A stretch of 64,000 bases of DNA from contig NZ_CP108394.1 in the NCBI RefSeq assembly GCF_041435215.1, positions 2,046,001-2,110,000 of the forward strand. Reading direction: 5' to 3'. Source of the stretch: Streptomyces sp. NBC_01314 (GTDB lineage Bacteria > Actinomycetota > Actinomycetes > Streptomycetales > Streptomycetaceae). A program made the position numbers and the translations under genes. Under the pieces are notes generated by a model. That model was not told the origin of the DNA. It worked only from the letters and a program-made list of their open reading frames with translations, and did not search any database. Below are positions 62,099-64,000 of this stretch, in pieces (position 1 is the first letter of the stretch; each line of letters opens with the position of its first letter).

Positions 62099-62914
62099 TC
62101 AGGCCACCGCCCCGATCCGCGTCCTGATGTCGTCCGGCGACAACTGCCCCTTCGCCGACACATGATCCCCGGACGACTCCCCCCGCAGCCGCCGCCCGAT
62201 CCACGGCACCAGATACTCCCGTGCCCAGTGGATGTTGTCGCGCCGAATCTCGAGCGTGCCGCGCGGCGGCAGCGGAGGCCACGGCTGATCGGGATCGGCC
62301 GGAATGTCGACGCCCAGCGCCTTTCCGGCCCGCAGAGCGACCCGCGTGTGCCCCTCCGGTGACAGATGCAGCCGGTCGAGGTCCCAGGCCCGCCGGTCCT
62401 GCACCGTCTTCAGGGACCACAGGTCCAGCACGGGACACCCGTACCGGTCGGCGATGGCCCGCACATGCAGGTTGTACGTGGCGATCTTGCCCCGCAGATG
62501 CTTCAGCACCGGTACGTCACGGGTGTCGAAGCCGGTCGTCACCATGACCGTGCCGACAGCCGAAGTGAGCCTGGACACCGCCCGCTCGAACCGCTCGGCG
62601 ACCTCGTCGGGATCGGTGCCCGGCCGGATGATGTCGTTGCCGCCCGCGCTGAAGGAAATGAGATCCGGCGCGAGCTCCAGAGCCCGCGGCACCTGATCCA
62701 CCACGATCTGATCGAGCAGTTTCCCCCGCACCGCCAGGTTGGTGTAGTCGAAGTCGCCCTCGGGCACCCGGTCCGCGAGGAGCACCGCGAACCGGTCGGC
62801 CCAGCCGACGAACCGCCCGTCGGGTCCGGGATCGCCGACGCCCTCGGTGAAGCTGTCCCCCACCGCCACGTACGACCCGATCATCGATCTGCTGTCATTC
62901 GAATCGTCTGCCAC
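62099..62914 (-). CDS. SGNH/GDSL-family hydrolase
   Basis: The 271-residue protein has the four SGNH blocks: AVGDSFTEGVGD (nucleophile Ser), a Gly in NLAVRGKLL, FSAGGNDII (Asn) and DRLHLSPEGH (catalytic Asp and His). No signal peptide is present. The substrate is probably an ester or acetyl group on a sugar or lipid. GTG 62914 and ATG 62884 (MIGSYVAVGDSF) are both possible starts. Confidence 0.9.
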   Translation of the reverse strand: MADDSNDSRSMIGSYVAVGDSFTEGVGDPGPDGRFVGWADRFAVLLADRVPEGDFDYTNLAVRGKLLDQIVVDQVPRALELAPDLISFSAGGNDIIRPGTDPDEVAERFERAVSRLTSAVGTVMVTTGFDTRDVPVLKHLRGKIATYNLHVRAIADRYGCPVLDLWSLKTVQDRRAWDLDRLHLSPEGHTRVALRAGKALGVDIPADPDQPWPPLPPRGTLEIRRDNIHWAREYLVPWIGRRLRGESSGDHVSAKGQLSPDDIRTRIGAVA

Positions 62915-63090
62915 ATCGCCCCATGATTCACCGTCGGATGTGACCTACGCGACCGTATTAAATGCTTGACGGTCGGTGAGATAGGCCACGGGTCAAGTGT
63001 TGGTCAACCCGGAATACGCCAGGCCGGGATGGCGGCTCCCACCACCCCGACCCTCACGGTCCGTCCCACCGTCACGATCCGTCCGACCAC

Positions 63091-63807
63091 TCAGTGCCGG
63101 CCGCCCGACCTCCACACCCGGAAGTCCTCGATCCGGAAGTGACTCCAGGTGGTGCGGAAGGCGAAATGCCCACCTGTGTACGGCGCGGGATCGACGTAGT
63201 CGAACACGAGTCGCCCGTTGTTCCACCACTGGACCTTCGAACCGTCGGAGACGATCCGGACATGGTTCGGCTCGTTCGCGACGAGCAGCGGCTCGGTGTA
63301 GTCGTAGATCAACGGCCGCACACCCGCCTCGCCGACATACCGACGCAGCCGCGTCGTCGTATTCGTGTTGGCGCCGAACCCGGCGTAGTACGTCTTCAGA
63401 TGGTCGTACTCGGCGAGCGCTCCCCCACGCGGAGTGGCGAAAAGATCACCGGGCGACCGCGCATCGACGGCGTTCCAGAAGTTGTTGAGGTCGGAAACCC
63501 GGTCGTTGACCCCGCCCGCGGAAACCGGCGTGGCCGTGTACTCGGCGACGTACGGCCCTTCCAGCTTCCGCCTGAACCAGACCGTGGCCCCGGCCGGCAC
63601 GTCGACGTCCAGCACACCGCGCGAGGCCGTGACCGCGCCGCCCCTCTCCAGTTCCACGGCCCACTGCCCGAGACCGTGCCGGAAGTCGTCGGCGGCGATC
63701 AGCCGACCGCGACGCCGACGCGCGTTCGCGGACACCGCCCCCGCCGGACCGAACGCCACGAGGGCGGCACCGGCGGCGATGGCTCCGAAAGCTCTACGGG
63801 TGGTCAT
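63091..63807 (-). CDS. Secreted DUF6250-like protein
   Basis: The 238-residue protein has a Tat/Sec-like signal (MTTRRAFGAIAAGAALVAF ... AVSA). The mature part is a beta-rich jelly-roll-like domain (ADDFRHGLGQWAVELERGG, SDLNNFWNAVDARSPGDLF, FRTTWSHFRIEDFRVWR), as in DUF6250 proteins found with plant-polysaccharide degradation genes. AAGGAG precedes the ATG, whose first base overlaps an upstream stop (ATGA). Confidence 0.72.
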   Translation of the reverse strand: MTTRRAFGAIAAGAALVAFGPAGAVSANARRRRGRLIAADDFRHGLGQWAVELERGGAVTASRGVLDVDVPAGATVWFRRKLEGPYVAEYTATPVSAGGVNDRVSDLNNFWNAVDARSPGDLFATPRGGALAEYDHLKTYYAGFGANTNTTTRLRRYVGEAGVRPLIYDYTEPLLVANEPNHVRIVSDGSKVQWWNNGRLVFDYVDPAPYTGGHFAFRTTWSHFRIEDFRVWRSGGRH

Positions 63808-64000
63808 GACGCTCCTTGTGTTGGTGCCGTACGGGAAGTGCGGGCGATGGCGGGCCGCGGTATCCGGCGGGTCTCGGAGCCGAGGCGGTGGTCCGTGTAC
63901 GTCGACTGGAGGTGGCCGCGGACGGTCCGGCCCAGCCGGTACGCGGCGTTGTGGGCGAGCGGGTGGTCGCGGGTCCTCGTCGGTTCGGTGGTGGTGCAGA
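63804..64000 (-). CDS. C-terminal fragment of an unidentified protein, possibly a polysaccharide lyase
   Basis: The frame is open from the right edge to a TGA overlapping the start of the DUF6250-like gene, giving 64 residues. The sequence (TEPTRTRDHPLAHNAAYRL ... STYTDHRLGS) loosely resembles the HTLMHDPxYR tail of rhamnogalacturonan lyases. The match is weak, and the identity is uncertain because the gene is cut. Translational coupling suggests a shared role with the DUF6250-like protein. Confidence 0.35.
   Translation of the reverse strand, partial: CTTTEPTRTRDHPLAHNAAYRLGRTVRGHLQSTYTDHRLGSETRRIPRPAIARTSRTAPTQGAS

Overview
The window is high-GC actinobacterial chromosome, almost certainly Streptomyces. 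The signs are very GC-rich third codon positions, frequent GTG and TTG starts, Shine-Dalgarno sites mixed with leaderless -10/ATG arrangements, a WhiB regulator, a conservon (cvn) signalling operon, an FxSxx-COOH peptide-maturase locus, and the small palindromic repeats typical of this genus. No integrase, transposase, phage gene, CRISPR array or large PKS/NRPS gene was seen. The window looks like a mosaic of catabolic, transport and signalling operons.

Left part (1-13 kb). A minus-strand fxs locus runs from fxsA (a 60-residue precursor ending FESAL) through fxsB (radical SAM/SPASM maturase) and fxsC (TIR-like protein) to fxsT (ParA-like ATPase plus TIR-like domain, cut by the left edge). A YceI-like protein follows. 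Next is a hydroxyquinol (resorcinol-type) operon: flavin monooxygenase, hydroxyquinol 1,2-dioxygenase and maleylacetate reductase. It is read divergently from a GAF/AAA/Fis-type regulator, with a perfect TGTCTC-N5-GAGACA palindrome between them. A class II glutamine amidotransferase ends this part.

Middle part (13-37 kb). A tRNA-Pro(GGG) gene, a DUF309 protein, a TauE/SafE permease, a lipase-like hydrolase, a whiB-dps pair and an ATZ/TRZ amidohydrolase come first. The wreck of an E1-beta (transketolase-like) gene follows. Then comes a probable organosulfur-scavenging operon: polar-amino-acid-type ABC transporter, GNAT and two flavin-dependent monooxygenases. It is preceded by a 41-codon leader ORF of the sulfur-gene type, and a second 41-codon leader precedes a glutathionyl-hydroquinone-reductase-like gene. 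A K+ channel, a GH15 enzyme and an SDR lead to a complete-looking trans-4-hydroxyproline catabolic cluster: three-subunit D-hydroxyproline dehydrogenase, DapA-like deaminase, proline-racemase-family epimerase and GntR regulator.

Right part (37-64 kb). This holds a TPR protein, two secreted or lipoprotein hypotheticals and a winged-helix regulator. A trehalose-type (LpqY-SugABC-like) ABC operon is followed by a second, identical tRNA-Pro(GGG) gene. Then come a split transketolase, an XRE-cupin/GNAT pair with a 31-bp operator-like palindrome over its start, and LysR next to tdh-kbl (threonine to glycine). The conservon cvnABCD with a GAF gene, an MBL-fold hydrolase, a Glu/Leu-type dehydrogenase, TetR, an SGNH hydrolase and a DUF6250-like secreted protein close the window.

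The strongest candidate for under-explored biology is the fxs locus. It couples a ribosomal peptide to two TIR-like proteins and a P-loop ATPase, and fxsC carries two TTA (bldA-dependent) codons. The leader-peptide-controlled sulfur operon is second.
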